NCBI GenBank assembly: GCA_025963715.1 | Contig: JAOQAG010000039.1 | Location: 1 to 64,000, forward strand | Length of the DNA: 64,000 bases | Direction of reading: 5' to 3' | From: Bacteroidota bacterium | GTDB lineage: Bacteria > Bacteroidota > Bacteroidia > 2-12-FULL-35-15 | Shown: positions 25,377 through 32,544 of the stretch, piece after piece | Layout of the letters: each line of letters opens with the position of its first letter | How positions within the stretch are numbered: the first letter of the stretch is position 1 | Program-made: the position numbers and the translations under genes | Notes under the pieces: model-generated | Database searches by the model: none | The model's input: the letters and a program-made list of their open reading frames with translations, nothing else | What the model was told of the DNA's origin: nothing

Positions 25377-25969
25377 TTTTTAAAATATTTTCTGGAAAGG
25401 ATGTAAACAATGATCATCGCGCCAAGCGAAACAAGCAAAAGCCACAATTTACCCATTGCGCTGGGCTGTTCGTTGCGCGGTCCCATGTCTTTTTGGGTAT
25501 CATTCAAATGATTGTGTACAGCATAGGGCTGAATGCCGAATGTGGTTTTCAGGAATTCATTTTCCTGTTCAAATGTACGTTGCGATGCTACCTGGTAATA
25601 ATCGGCGGTGCCGTCTGTGATCTTTTTGCGGGAATGGCTGCACAGATCCACCGTTACCAGGTCGAAATGCTGGAATACTGCGTAAATGATCCATTCTTCG
25701 TTTTTGGAGAAACTCATTAAACAAGCGGATGTACAATCATAATCTACCGAAATATGCTGCTCCGCGCTGCCTTTGTATAAATTGGTAATGGTAAAATAAA
25801 CGGTGCCAATGCCTTCGGTGCGGCAGGGAATAATGGAATCGACGGTGCCGTAAAAAATTACGTCGTATTTTTTGCTGATGTCTTTGGAAATGGGTTCTAA
25901 AGGCGGACAATCACAAGCCAGTAAAATGTTTGAAAAGAGAATAAAGGAAAAAAAGATGAGTTTTTTCAT
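25373..25969 (-). CDS. Secreted or membrane-anchored protein with TIMP/NTR-like start
   Basis: 198 residues: signal peptide MKKLIFFSFILFSNILLA, then a mature N-terminus CDCPPLEPISKDISKKYDVI and FYGTVDSIIPC, a pattern like that of TIMP/netrin-type domains whose mature chain begins Cys-x-Cys. Further cysteines (DYDCTSAC, DLCSHS) could form disulphides. A single C-terminal membrane helix (LWLLLVSLGAMIIVYIL) ends in RKYFKK. It overlaps ppa by four bases. Function unknown. Confidence 0.75.
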   Translation of the reverse strand: MKKLIFFSFILFSNILLACDCPPLEPISKDISKKYDVIFYGTVDSIIPCRTEGIGTVYFTITNLYKGSAEQHISVDYDCTSACLMSFSKNEEWIIYAVFQHFDLVTVDLCSHSRKKITDGTADYYQVASQRTFEQENEFLKTTFGIQPYAVHNHLNDTQKDMGPRNEQPSAMGKLWLLLVSLGAMIIVYILSRKYFKK

Positions 25970-25986
25970 GGAAAATGAATAGTACT

Positions 25987-25994
25987 CAAAGATA
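25987..25994 (-). promoter_or_regulatory. -7 promoter box (TATCTTTG) of the three-gene ppa operon
   Basis: Exact TAnnTTTG on the minus strand, 17 bp before the ATG at 25969. Confidence 0.6.
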
Positions 25995-26437
25995 CGAAAT
26001 TAGGTACAGATAACGAACAGGAACTATGTTCATTGGTTCAGCAGTTTATTAGTTCATTGGTTTGCTCTGTAATACTATGTGAACTGTGTGTGATGGAACA
26101 CGGATTTTACGGATGAAGCGGATAAGGACGGATGATTTGAATTCATATAAAGCCACAAATTCACAGATTTTAAAATGAAAGATTTAGTTCACAGATAAAA
26201 TCGCAAAAGCGATTTTGTGAGAATCAGTGCAATTATTAATTACTTTCTTAATCTGTGAATCTGTGGCAAAAAACAATCCGAAAAGCTCCTGCAAACATTT
26301 ATGAGATCCCGGGTCGGCGCCCTGGATGACAGCTCCGAAAAGAGGAAGTTTAATCCAATCACATCCTGATACCTATTACTTGCGACCTACTACTTTTCAC
26401 ACACCGTCTAACATCCAACATCTACTATCCAACCCAT
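25995..26437. repeat. Repeat cluster between ppa operon and ompA-like gene
   Basis: In order: a family D end (about 26005-26029, ACAGATAACGAACAGGAAC), a family C fragment (26093-26133, GGAACACGGATTTTACGG), a full family B element (26152-26267), a right half of family A (26290-26333, ATTTATGAGATCCCGGGTC) and a family E tract of ACATCCAACATCTA words (about 26400-26435). No gene is visible. Confidence 0.8.
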
Positions 26438-27124
26438 CTAATTCGTGATATTCCGTACTTCCGTCCGCCTGTTTTTTTTCCGTCCTTCATCTGTAGTATT
26501 ATCCGCAATCGGTTGTGTATCGCCGTAGCCTTTTGCAACTACCTGTTTGGCTCCCACGCCTTTTTTGATCAGGAAATCACGAACGGCATTGGCACGATCT
26601 TCGGAAAGTTTTTGATTGGCTGTGGCATTCCCAACATTATCGGTATGACCGGCAATTTCGATGATAGTTGTTTTTTTCAGTAGCATGTATTCCGCCAGCT
26701 CGTTCAATTGCTTGGCTGATGCAGCCTGCAGCGTGGCTTTGCCGCTATCAAAAAACACGTTATCAAGCGTGTACATTTTCGGCGGATTGATGATCAGATC
26801 GTATTCGTAATTTACAACTCCATCCACCGATGGCATATCCAGCACATTGTAATTTTCATTTTCCGTAAAGGCTTTGTATTGCACGGTATAAGTATCGCCT
26901 TCAGGCACCAGGATCTGAAACTGCCCGTTTTCTTTGGTGATCCCGGTATATACTTTTTTGTCTTTTTTTGCCACAAACGAAACGGTTTCTCCCTCCAGCG
27001 GCTTCTTCGTATTGTCCTTTACAAAAACGGTCAACAACGCTTCTGTTTCCGTCGCCTCAAGCGTTTGCGCATTTACATACAGTGTACCGAATAAAAATAC
27101 AGGAAGCAGGTAGATCGTTTTCAT
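26438..27124 (-). CDS. OmpA-family outer membrane protein
   Basis: 228 residues with a signal peptide. An N-terminal beta-sandwich resembling a Cna/CarboxypepD repeat (EALLTVFVKDNTKKPLEGET...GQFQILVPEGDTY) is followed by an OmpA peptidoglycan-binding domain (VFFDSGKATLQAASAKQLNE, IAGHTDNVGN, LSEDRANAVRDFL, RTEVRN). It would tether the outer membrane to the wall. It is third in the operon after an ECF sigma factor and a small membrane protein. Confidence 0.9.
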   Translation of the reverse strand: MKTIYLLPVFLFGTLYVNAQTLEATETEALLTVFVKDNTKKPLEGETVSFVAKKDKKVYTGITKENGQFQILVPEGDTYTVQYKAFTENENYNVLDMPSVDGVVNYEYDLIINPPKMYTLDNVFFDSGKATLQAASAKQLNELAEYMLLKKTTIIEIAGHTDNVGNATANQKLSEDRANAVRDFLIKKGVGAKQVVAKGYGDTQPIADNTTDEGRKKNRRTEVRNITN

Positions 27125-27131
27125 AAGGCAT

Positions 27132-27383
27132 TTATTTAGGTTGAACGGTTGGTGCAGGATCGGTTTCCGGTTTTTCTTTTTCGATCACTTCCACAATTAC
27201 AAATGTGATGAGCAAAATGATGAGAATGACCAGGAATACTCTTTTATTTTTATACAACGGAGTTTTGTACAAAGGTTTTGTAGCCGATTGATAATTGTAC
27301 ATCAGCTTCTTAAAATCCTTGTGCTTGTTGATTTGCTCGTCGGGCAAACCGGGTGGATCTATATTGAATTTAGTGTTCGGCAT
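27132..27383 (-). CDS. Small single-span membrane protein
   Basis: 83 residues: a soluble N-terminal half (ILPDEQINKHKDFKKLMYNY-like), one membrane helix (VFLVILIILLITFVIVEVI) and a short periplasmic tail. It sits between the sigma factor (27 bp) and the OmpA gene (7 bp), the usual place for a partner of the sigma factor, but it lacks a recognisable anti-sigma domain. Confidence 0.8.
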   Translation of the reverse strand: MPNTKFNIDPPGLPDEQINKHKDFKKLMYNYQSATKPLYKTPLYKNKRVFLVILIILLITFVIVEVIEKEKPETDPAPTVQPK

Positions 27384-27410
27384 TTTTTTAAAATTCAGAA
27401 TTCCCTTGTA

Positions 27411-27983
27411 TTATTTTTTAGAGGAAGAACCTCCCATTAGTTTTTTAATTTTATCGAGTGTGCGGTACAGCTTTACTTTTGCATTGTTTTCGGTGATCCC
27501 GATGATGTTGCCGACTTCGGCAAATGAGCGCTTTTCAAAAAAACGTAATTCGATCAGCTGCAAATCCTCTTCTCCCATTTGTTTTAAAGCAGCCATCATA
27601 CGGCTTTGCTGTTCGGAGTTATCTTCTTCCTGTACTTCCGCAATTAATGCGCCAACATTGCTCCGTTCGAGGCTTACCACACGGTCTGCATTATTTTTTC
27701 TAAAATACATATTTATTTCGTTAAAGGCAATGCGAAACAGCCATGCGGAAAACGGCACGCCTTTGTATTCGTATTTCCGGATGTTGATGAGCGCTTTTAA
27801 GAACACCTGCGAAGTAATATCGGCAGTAAGATCCTCGTTGCCGGTACGGCGGTATACAAAAACAAATATGGATTTATAATACCGGTCATACAGCACATCA
27901 AAACGCGCAGGATTGCTTTTTGCAGCCTGGACCTGCTGCAATTCAAGCTTTAGCTCGTTCTCATTTTTGTGATGCGCGTTCAA
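27411..27983 (-). CDS. ECF-type RNA polymerase sigma factor
   Basis: 190 residues. Region 2 is FDVLYDRYYKSIFVFVYRRT...PFSAWLFRIAFNEINMY and region 4 is LIELRFFEKRSFAEVGNIIG followed by ENNAKVKLYRTL. The start appears to be TTG at 27983, since no in-frame ATG lies near. It heads the operon with the small membrane protein and the OmpA gene, which suggests envelope-stress control. The gene lies after a repeat-rich gap, and no clear promoter was found. Confidence 0.88.
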   Translation of the reverse strand: MNAHHKNENELKLELQQVQAAKSNPARFDVLYDRYYKSIFVFVYRRTGNEDLTADITSQVFLKALINIRKYEYKGVPFSAWLFRIAFNEINMYFRKNNADRVVSLERSNVGALIAEVQEEDNSEQQSRMMAALKQMGEEDLQLIELRFFEKRSFAEVGNIIGITENNAKVKLYRTLDKIKKLMGGSSSKK

Positions 27984-28347
27984 ATGTTGCCGGTGTTTGG
28001 GATCATAATGCAGGAAATGGAAAAAAGATACAAGGAATTACAAATTTTAACGAATTACGAATCTGTGTGGTTCACTTGTTCATTGGTTCATTGGTTCATT
28101 AGTGTGCTATGTGTAAACTGTGTATTGGTTTGTGACCCAAGCTTATTAAAAACTCATTACTTTTTGCTTTTCTTTACGCCTTCGTGGTAAAAAATGCTGC
28201 GAAGCAGCCACACAGCAAACTTTAAACTAAGTACTTGCAGGCGCTAGGCTCTGCCTAGTGACAAATTGTAAGTGTCACTAGGCAGAGCCTAGCGCCTACG
28301 CTATACACAGCTAACTTTAAACTTTTGAACTTTAAACTTTGAACTCC
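27984..28347. other. Repeat-containing gap between sigma factor and AddB-like gene
   Basis: Contains the perfect hairpin at 28239-28297, GTTCATTGGTTCATTGGTTC short tandem words near 28077, a TTTACGCCTTCGTGGTAAAA fragment and GTTCAAAGTTTAAAG-type tracts (28210, 28310). The gap separates the sigma gene start from the 3' end of the next gene. No gene is visible. Confidence 0.7.
28239..28297. repeat. Perfect 25-bp inverted repeat
   Basis: Arms AGGCGCTAGGCTCTGCCTAG... (28239-28263) and its exact complement (28273-28297) enclose a nine-base loop. Inside each arm, CTAGGCTCTGCCTAG is itself nearly palindromic, so the element can also form two small hairpins. Confidence 0.9.
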
Positions 28348-31221
28348 CTACCTATTACAAATCCCCCTAAAACTACAATACTCACAATTTGCAATTTCGG
28401 TAGTTTGTAAAAACTGCGTTCCCGGATCCATAATTTCGGATAATAATTGCTGCAGCTGTGCTTCAAACTCTTTTAAAACGGTTTCATCCAGCGCTATATT
28501 GCCGTTTACTTTTACCATTTTTAAACCGGCGCTCAATTCGCGGAAAGTAATGATCCCGGACTGAATATTTTCTTTGATAGCCGGATTCATTTTCTGATAC
28601 AAATACGCATACATCAAAAGCTGGAAACTTTTGGAAAGTGTAGCTTCCGTGCGGATGTCGTTCCAATCCTCAAACTGCAATTCGTTGTTGGCAGCCAAAC
28701 CGGTTTTATAATCCACAATGCGGGTAATTTTTCCAACACCATCAATCCTGTCGGCATTTCCTTTTATTTTTACCGTTTCGCCGTTTACCTGCAGTTCGCT
28801 TTCCAGCGTTTGCTCGAGCGCTTTGATGATAAGCGGTTCGTTTGTTTTTTCGAGCTGGCCCAGCAATTTAATTTCTGCATCCAAAAAGTTAGCAATAAAT
28901 TTCAAGGCAACTTTTAAGGTCAGTAAATTTTTTCCGTAGCTGATCTCCGAACGGTTGTAATATTCTTCAAATGCCGTCAACGTAAGTTCTTCCACCTTGC
29001 CTTTCATTTGTTTTACATCATCAGGCTTCAATTTATTCCCGATAAAGGGCTGGTATAATTTTTCAAGCACGCGGTGAATTACATTTCCCAGCACATCGGC
29101 ACCAATGGTTTCTTCCACTTCCTCCGCTTCTTTTAATCCGGCTACACCGTGAAAATAAAACTGCAAAGAACAATTCCTGTATTTATTCAGCAACGAAGGC
29201 GAAAAGCCATACTCTGCTTTTGCTTTGAGCTTTGCCATGATCTCCGCATCTTTATCGATGATGATCACATTGCTTGCATTTTCGGGCTTTACCGGGATCA
29301 CTACCAATTGCTCGGTAATGGTTACATTGGGATTTACCTTTGGCAATTCATAAATTAATTGCGTTAAAAAACGGCTTTTTTCGCCGCTTCCCAAGGCATC
29401 ACTTTCGGTATTGTACAGTAAATAAATATTGGTAGCACGCTGCAGCAACCGGTAAAAGTGATACGCGAAAATGGCATCCTTATCACTGTAAGTAGGCAAT
29501 CCGAAATGATGCTTTAATTCAAAGGGAATAAATGAATTGACTGCTTTTCCGGACGGGAGAATATCTTCATTGCAGGAAAGCAGGATCACATTTTCGAAAT
29601 CCAGTGTACGCGTTTCCAGCATTCCCATTACCTGTAAACCCATCAGCGGTTCGCCGTAAAAAGGCAGGCTGCTGCTTTTCACGATCTGGTTGAGGATGCT
29701 GCGCAATGTTTTTACATCGCCAACGGAGTGCGGGTAATCTTCCATCAACACCTGAATGCGCTTTACAATTTTTGTAAACGCAAATAAATATTCGAGCTCC
29801 AGGCTGGCTTTATTTTCAGCGTTTACATCCTGCTGCGCAATGATCCCGTCCTTTAACAGATCGATCAGGTAGGTGATGCAGGCAATCGCATCTGCTGCGG
29901 ATGTCCAGTGATTAAAAACAGGAGCTAATAATTCGTATTCTTTTTCACGGCCGTCTGCAAATAGTTTTTCGAGTGTGCTTTTTGCTGCAAATACAATATT
30001 GAATTTCTGTATTTTTTGCACCACCGGTTTTGCCGTAAGCTTATTTTCTTTATTAGCAAGTGCAATGGCGGTATACGGATGACTTAATAATTTGACAAGA
30101 TCGGTGTGGTAATAACTATAGTTTGCCCTGCCGCCTGCTATCTTTTGTGCATTTTCATGCAGACTGAACACAAGGTCGAAATAACCGGCAACAGGCGTAT
30201 TCTTCAATGGATATCCCATTGTTACATTAATATCTTCCAGATTTTCCGGAAGGGAATGCAGTACCGGGAACAGCAAATTTTCATCTGCCAGCACCAACGC
30301 AGTATGTTGTAATGTTGCTTCTTTATTTTTTATTTCAGTGATCAAACTGCCTGCAACCTTTGCCTGCGCTACGTTTTTAGCAGCGCCAATGATCGTGATG
30401 TTTTTTTTACCGCTGCTCAATCCTGTTTCTTCAAATACGGTATTGCGTTCGCGGATCTTTTTAAAACGCCCGTATTCGTTGTAACGGCGGATAAATCGCC
30501 CGGCTTCCTGGTTTACGTTGTTCACATAATAACTGTCGGTGTCCCAGATGATCTCTGCTTTATCGAGATCAACCAATTTTTCAATGATAATTTCTTCCGC
30601 AAGATTAAGCGCATTAAAGCCTGCAAAAATTATTTTTTTCCAGGAATGTTTGTTTACTTTTTCTTCAACGTTATTCGCTACTACCCGGTACGCCAATCCC
30701 TGGTATGCATGTTTTTTAGCAAGCGTCCGCTCAATAAAATCTTCGTAATAGGTACCGAGTAATTTCCAGAAATCCAGGTATTGTTTTTGAAAATCGGTAA
30801 GTCCTTCATCACTGTTGAGGCTCCATGATTCCAGCTCTTTGATATTTTTTAAATTCCCGAACAATTGTTTGGCATCTACCAGATAACGATCGATCTCGTT
30901 AAAATCGCTCAATAAGATCTGTCCCCATTTGCTAAATTCATCAAACGTTTCGGTATTATTGGGATTGCATTTTTTTACCGTTTCATATAATTCAAATAAA
31001 AGCGTGATCGGTTCCGCAGGTTGCAACTCGGAAAGCAAGGCCACAAAATCCTCAGTCGCCAGTATTTCCGGACTCCAGAATGTTTTTTTGAGATTGTTGG
31101 ATAAATGTGTTTTTAAGAACAAACCCGCCCTGCGATTGGGTAATACAATACACAGTTCCGAAATATCGTCGCCATATTTTTTATATAAATAGTCTACGGT
31201 TTTTTCTAAAAAGGATTGCAT
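28348..31221 (-). CDS. AddB-like PD-(D/E)XK nuclease
   Basis: 957 residues. The N-terminal 600 residues look like an inactivated UvrD-like helicase of the AddB type (CIVLPNRRAGLFLK instead of a full Walker A). The C-terminal RecB-type nuclease has GNADRIDGVGKITRIVDYKT. The four iron-sulphur cysteines seem present: YRNCSLQFYF and CEYCSFRGIC. It should act in double-strand break repair with an AddA-type helicase-nuclease, which is not in this window. The -7 box TACATTTG at 31247-31254 lies 25 bp before its ATG. Confidence 0.88.
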   Translation of the reverse strand: MQSFLEKTVDYLYKKYGDDISELCIVLPNRRAGLFLKTHLSNNLKKTFWSPEILATEDFVALLSELQPAEPITLLFELYETVKKCNPNNTETFDEFSKWGQILLSDFNEIDRYLVDAKQLFGNLKNIKELESWSLNSDEGLTDFQKQYLDFWKLLGTYYEDFIERTLAKKHAYQGLAYRVVANNVEEKVNKHSWKKIIFAGFNALNLAEEIIIEKLVDLDKAEIIWDTDSYYVNNVNQEAGRFIRRYNEYGRFKKIRERNTVFEETGLSSGKKNITIIGAAKNVAQAKVAGSLITEIKNKEATLQHTALVLADENLLFPVLHSLPENLEDINVTMGYPLKNTPVAGYFDLVFSLHENAQKIAGGRANYSYYHTDLVKLLSHPYTAIALANKENKLTAKPVVQKIQKFNIVFAAKSTLEKLFADGREKEYELLAPVFNHWTSAADAIACITYLIDLLKDGIIAQQDVNAENKASLELEYLFAFTKIVKRIQVLMEDYPHSVGDVKTLRSILNQIVKSSSLPFYGEPLMGLQVMGMLETRTLDFENVILLSCNEDILPSGKAVNSFIPFELKHHFGLPTYSDKDAIFAYHFYRLLQRATNIYLLYNTESDALGSGEKSRFLTQLIYELPKVNPNVTITEQLVVIPVKPENASNVIIIDKDAEIMAKLKAKAEYGFSPSLLNKYRNCSLQFYFHGVAGLKEAEEVEETIGADVLGNVIHRVLEKLYQPFIGNKLKPDDVKQMKGKVEELTLTAFEEYYNRSEISYGKNLLTLKVALKFIANFLDAEIKLLGQLEKTNEPLIIKALEQTLESELQVNGETVKIKGNADRIDGVGKITRIVDYKTGLAANNELQFEDWNDIRTEATLSKSFQLLMYAYLYQKMNPAIKENIQSGIITFRELSAGLKMVKVNGNIALDETVLKEFEAQLQQLLSEIMDPGTQFLQTTEIANCEYCSFRGICNR

Positions 31222-31234
31222 GCTCTTTCTTGTT

Positions 31235-31242
31235 TATCTTTG
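31235..31242 (+). promoter_or_regulatory. -7 promoter box (TATCTTTG) for the Lys/Pro-rich protein gene
   Basis: Exact TAnnTTTG on the plus strand, with TTG at 31216-31218. It lies within 13 bp of the opposite-strand -7 box at 31247-31254, so the two transcripts overlap at their starts. Confidence 0.6.
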
Positions 31243-31246
31243 AGAT

Positions 31247-31254
31247 CAAATGTA
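31247..31254 (-). promoter_or_regulatory. -7 promoter box (TACATTTG) for the AddB-like gene
   Basis: Exact TAnnTTTG on the minus strand, 25 bp before the ATG at 31221, facing the plus-strand box at 31235-31242. Confidence 0.6.
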
Positions 31255-31304
31255 AATATACTATTTATAAAAACCGGGCGTTATTATATAAAAAAACAAT
31301 CCCC

Positions 31305-31958
31305 ATGAAACGTGCTGCATCGATCTTACTATTGGGATTAACTGTATCGGTTAACCTCATTACCGCGCAAAATACGGCCAACACAACGGAAGTAAAACCA
31401 TCTACGGATGCTTGTCCGAACTGGAATAAAAAACAGCCGGAAAGCAAAGCCAATTATTTTGCTTATTTGAGGAAAAGTCCGGCTGCACGCAAACAAAACG
31501 GAACTACCAATCAATACGCGGGCAACACATATTATCATCCCGTTTCTATGAACACCAATCCGGAACGCGCGGTGCCATCCAATAATTTTTCGGAACCGCG
31601 TTACCGGAAAACGGCGCAAACCAATTCGCGGACAAACCCCGCACCTGCAACCGAACCGCCAAAAGTGAAAGATGAAGTAAAAGAAGAAGCAAAAACACCC
31701 GCTCCTGCTCCACCTGAAACAAAAAAAACGGAGGAAAAAGTAACGGTACCGGAACAAAAAACGATCACAGAGAAAAAAACAACTGATGCAGCGCCTGAAA
31801 AAACAGAAACTGCTGTAAATGCAAGCAAACCAACGAATGTTACAAAAGAAAATACAGTATTAAAAAGTAAACGCCCGAACGTAAAGAAAGATAAAAGCGT
31901 GCGGGTAAAGAAAACGAAATTTAAAAAGAACAGGGCGGCGAAATGTCCTAGCTTCTGA
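31305..31958 (+). CDS. Secreted low-complexity Lys/Pro/Glu-rich protein
   Basis: 217 residues from the ATG at 31305 (MKRAASILLLGLTVSVNLIT), a signal peptide. The mature N-terminal part contains DACPNWNKKQPESKANYFA and GNTYYHPVSMN, then an extended disordered Pro/Lys/Glu/Thr stretch from about 110 to the end. No family recognised. Longer upstream frames on this strand are shadows of the AddB-like gene. The low-complexity tail suggests a linker or spacer role at the cell surface. Confidence 0.75.
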   Translation: MKRAASILLLGLTVSVNLITAQNTANTTEVKPSTDACPNWNKKQPESKANYFAYLRKSPAARKQNGTTNQYAGNTYYHPVSMNTNPERAVPSNNFSEPRYRKTAQTNSRTNPAPATEPPKVKDEVKEEAKTPAPAPPETKKTEEKVTVPEQKTITEKKTTDAAPEKTETAVNASKPTNVTKENTVLKSKRPNVKKDKSVRVKKTKFKKNRAAKCPSF

Positions 31959-31960
31959 TA

Positions 31961-32208
31961 CAGATAACGAACAGGAACGAATATTACGAATCCAGGTGTT
32001 TCCTGCGTGTAATTTAATCTGTAAAATAAGACAACTCTACACTTTGACTGTCATCCCGGGCTTGATCCGGGATCTGTTAATTAAGAAATATAACCAACGT
32101 GCTGCAAACATTCGTGAGATCCCGGATCAAGCCCGGGATGACAGTTCCAAAAGAAGAGTGGAGAATCAGCGAAATTCCTTTATCCTTTTTAATCTGTGAA
32201 TCTGTGGC
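31961..32208. repeat. Family D, A and B repeats in a row
   Basis: 31961-31998 is a family D end (ACAGATAACGAACAGGAACG), 32047-32145 a complete family A element with a perfect 29-bp terminal inverted repeat beginning ACTGTCATCCCGGGCTTGAT, and 32161-32208 the right half of family B ending AATCTGTGAATCTGTGGC. This is the best-preserved copy of family A in the window. Confidence 0.88.
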
Positions 32209-32214
32209 AAATTC

Positions 32215-32222
32215 TAACTTTG
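32215..32222 (+). promoter_or_regulatory. -7 promoter box (TAACTTTG) for the 77-residue protein gene
   Basis: Exact TAnnTTTG, 20 bp before the ATG at 32242, immediately after the family B half-element. Confidence 0.55.
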
Positions 32223-32241
32223 CATTTCAAAATCACAAAAA

Positions 32242-32475
32242 ATGGACTACCCGCAATACCGCAAATATTTAAACGACAAAGCTTACTTCAAAATAACTTC
32301 TGCAGCAGCATGGGAAGAGATCCAGGTTTTGGGAAATAAATATATATTACATGAGTTCACAGTGAATATTTTCCCGGACCGCAATTTTATTTACGACATG
32401 ACCTTTGATTATGAACGGAACTGGAAGAAGATCACGGAAGCTGAATACGAAGAGATCAAAAAGAAAATAAAATAA
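32242..32475 (+). CDS. Conserved small hypothetical protein
   Basis: 77 residues, beginning MDYPQYRKYLNDKAYFKITS. A beta-rich core (LHEFTVNIFPDRNFIYDMTF) and a charged helical C-terminus. No signal peptide, no family recognised. It has its own promoter box and a bidirectional terminator, so it is a single-gene unit. Confidence 0.75.
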   Translation: MDYPQYRKYLNDKAYFKITSAAAWEEIQVLGNKYILHEFTVNIFPDRNFIYDMTFDYERNWKKITEAEYEEIKKKIK

Positions 32476-32485
32476 ATTCTTAAAT

Positions 32486-32523
32486 AAAAAAACACCCCGC
32501 TCAATCGAACGGGGTGTTTTTTT
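32486..32523. terminator. Bidirectional intrinsic terminator
   Basis: ACACCCCG pairs with CGGGGTGT around a ten-base loop, flanked by A and T tracts on either side, between the convergent 77-residue gene and the M13 peptidase gene. Confidence 0.9.
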
Positions 32524-32544
32524 ACTAATCACAATCAAAAATCA

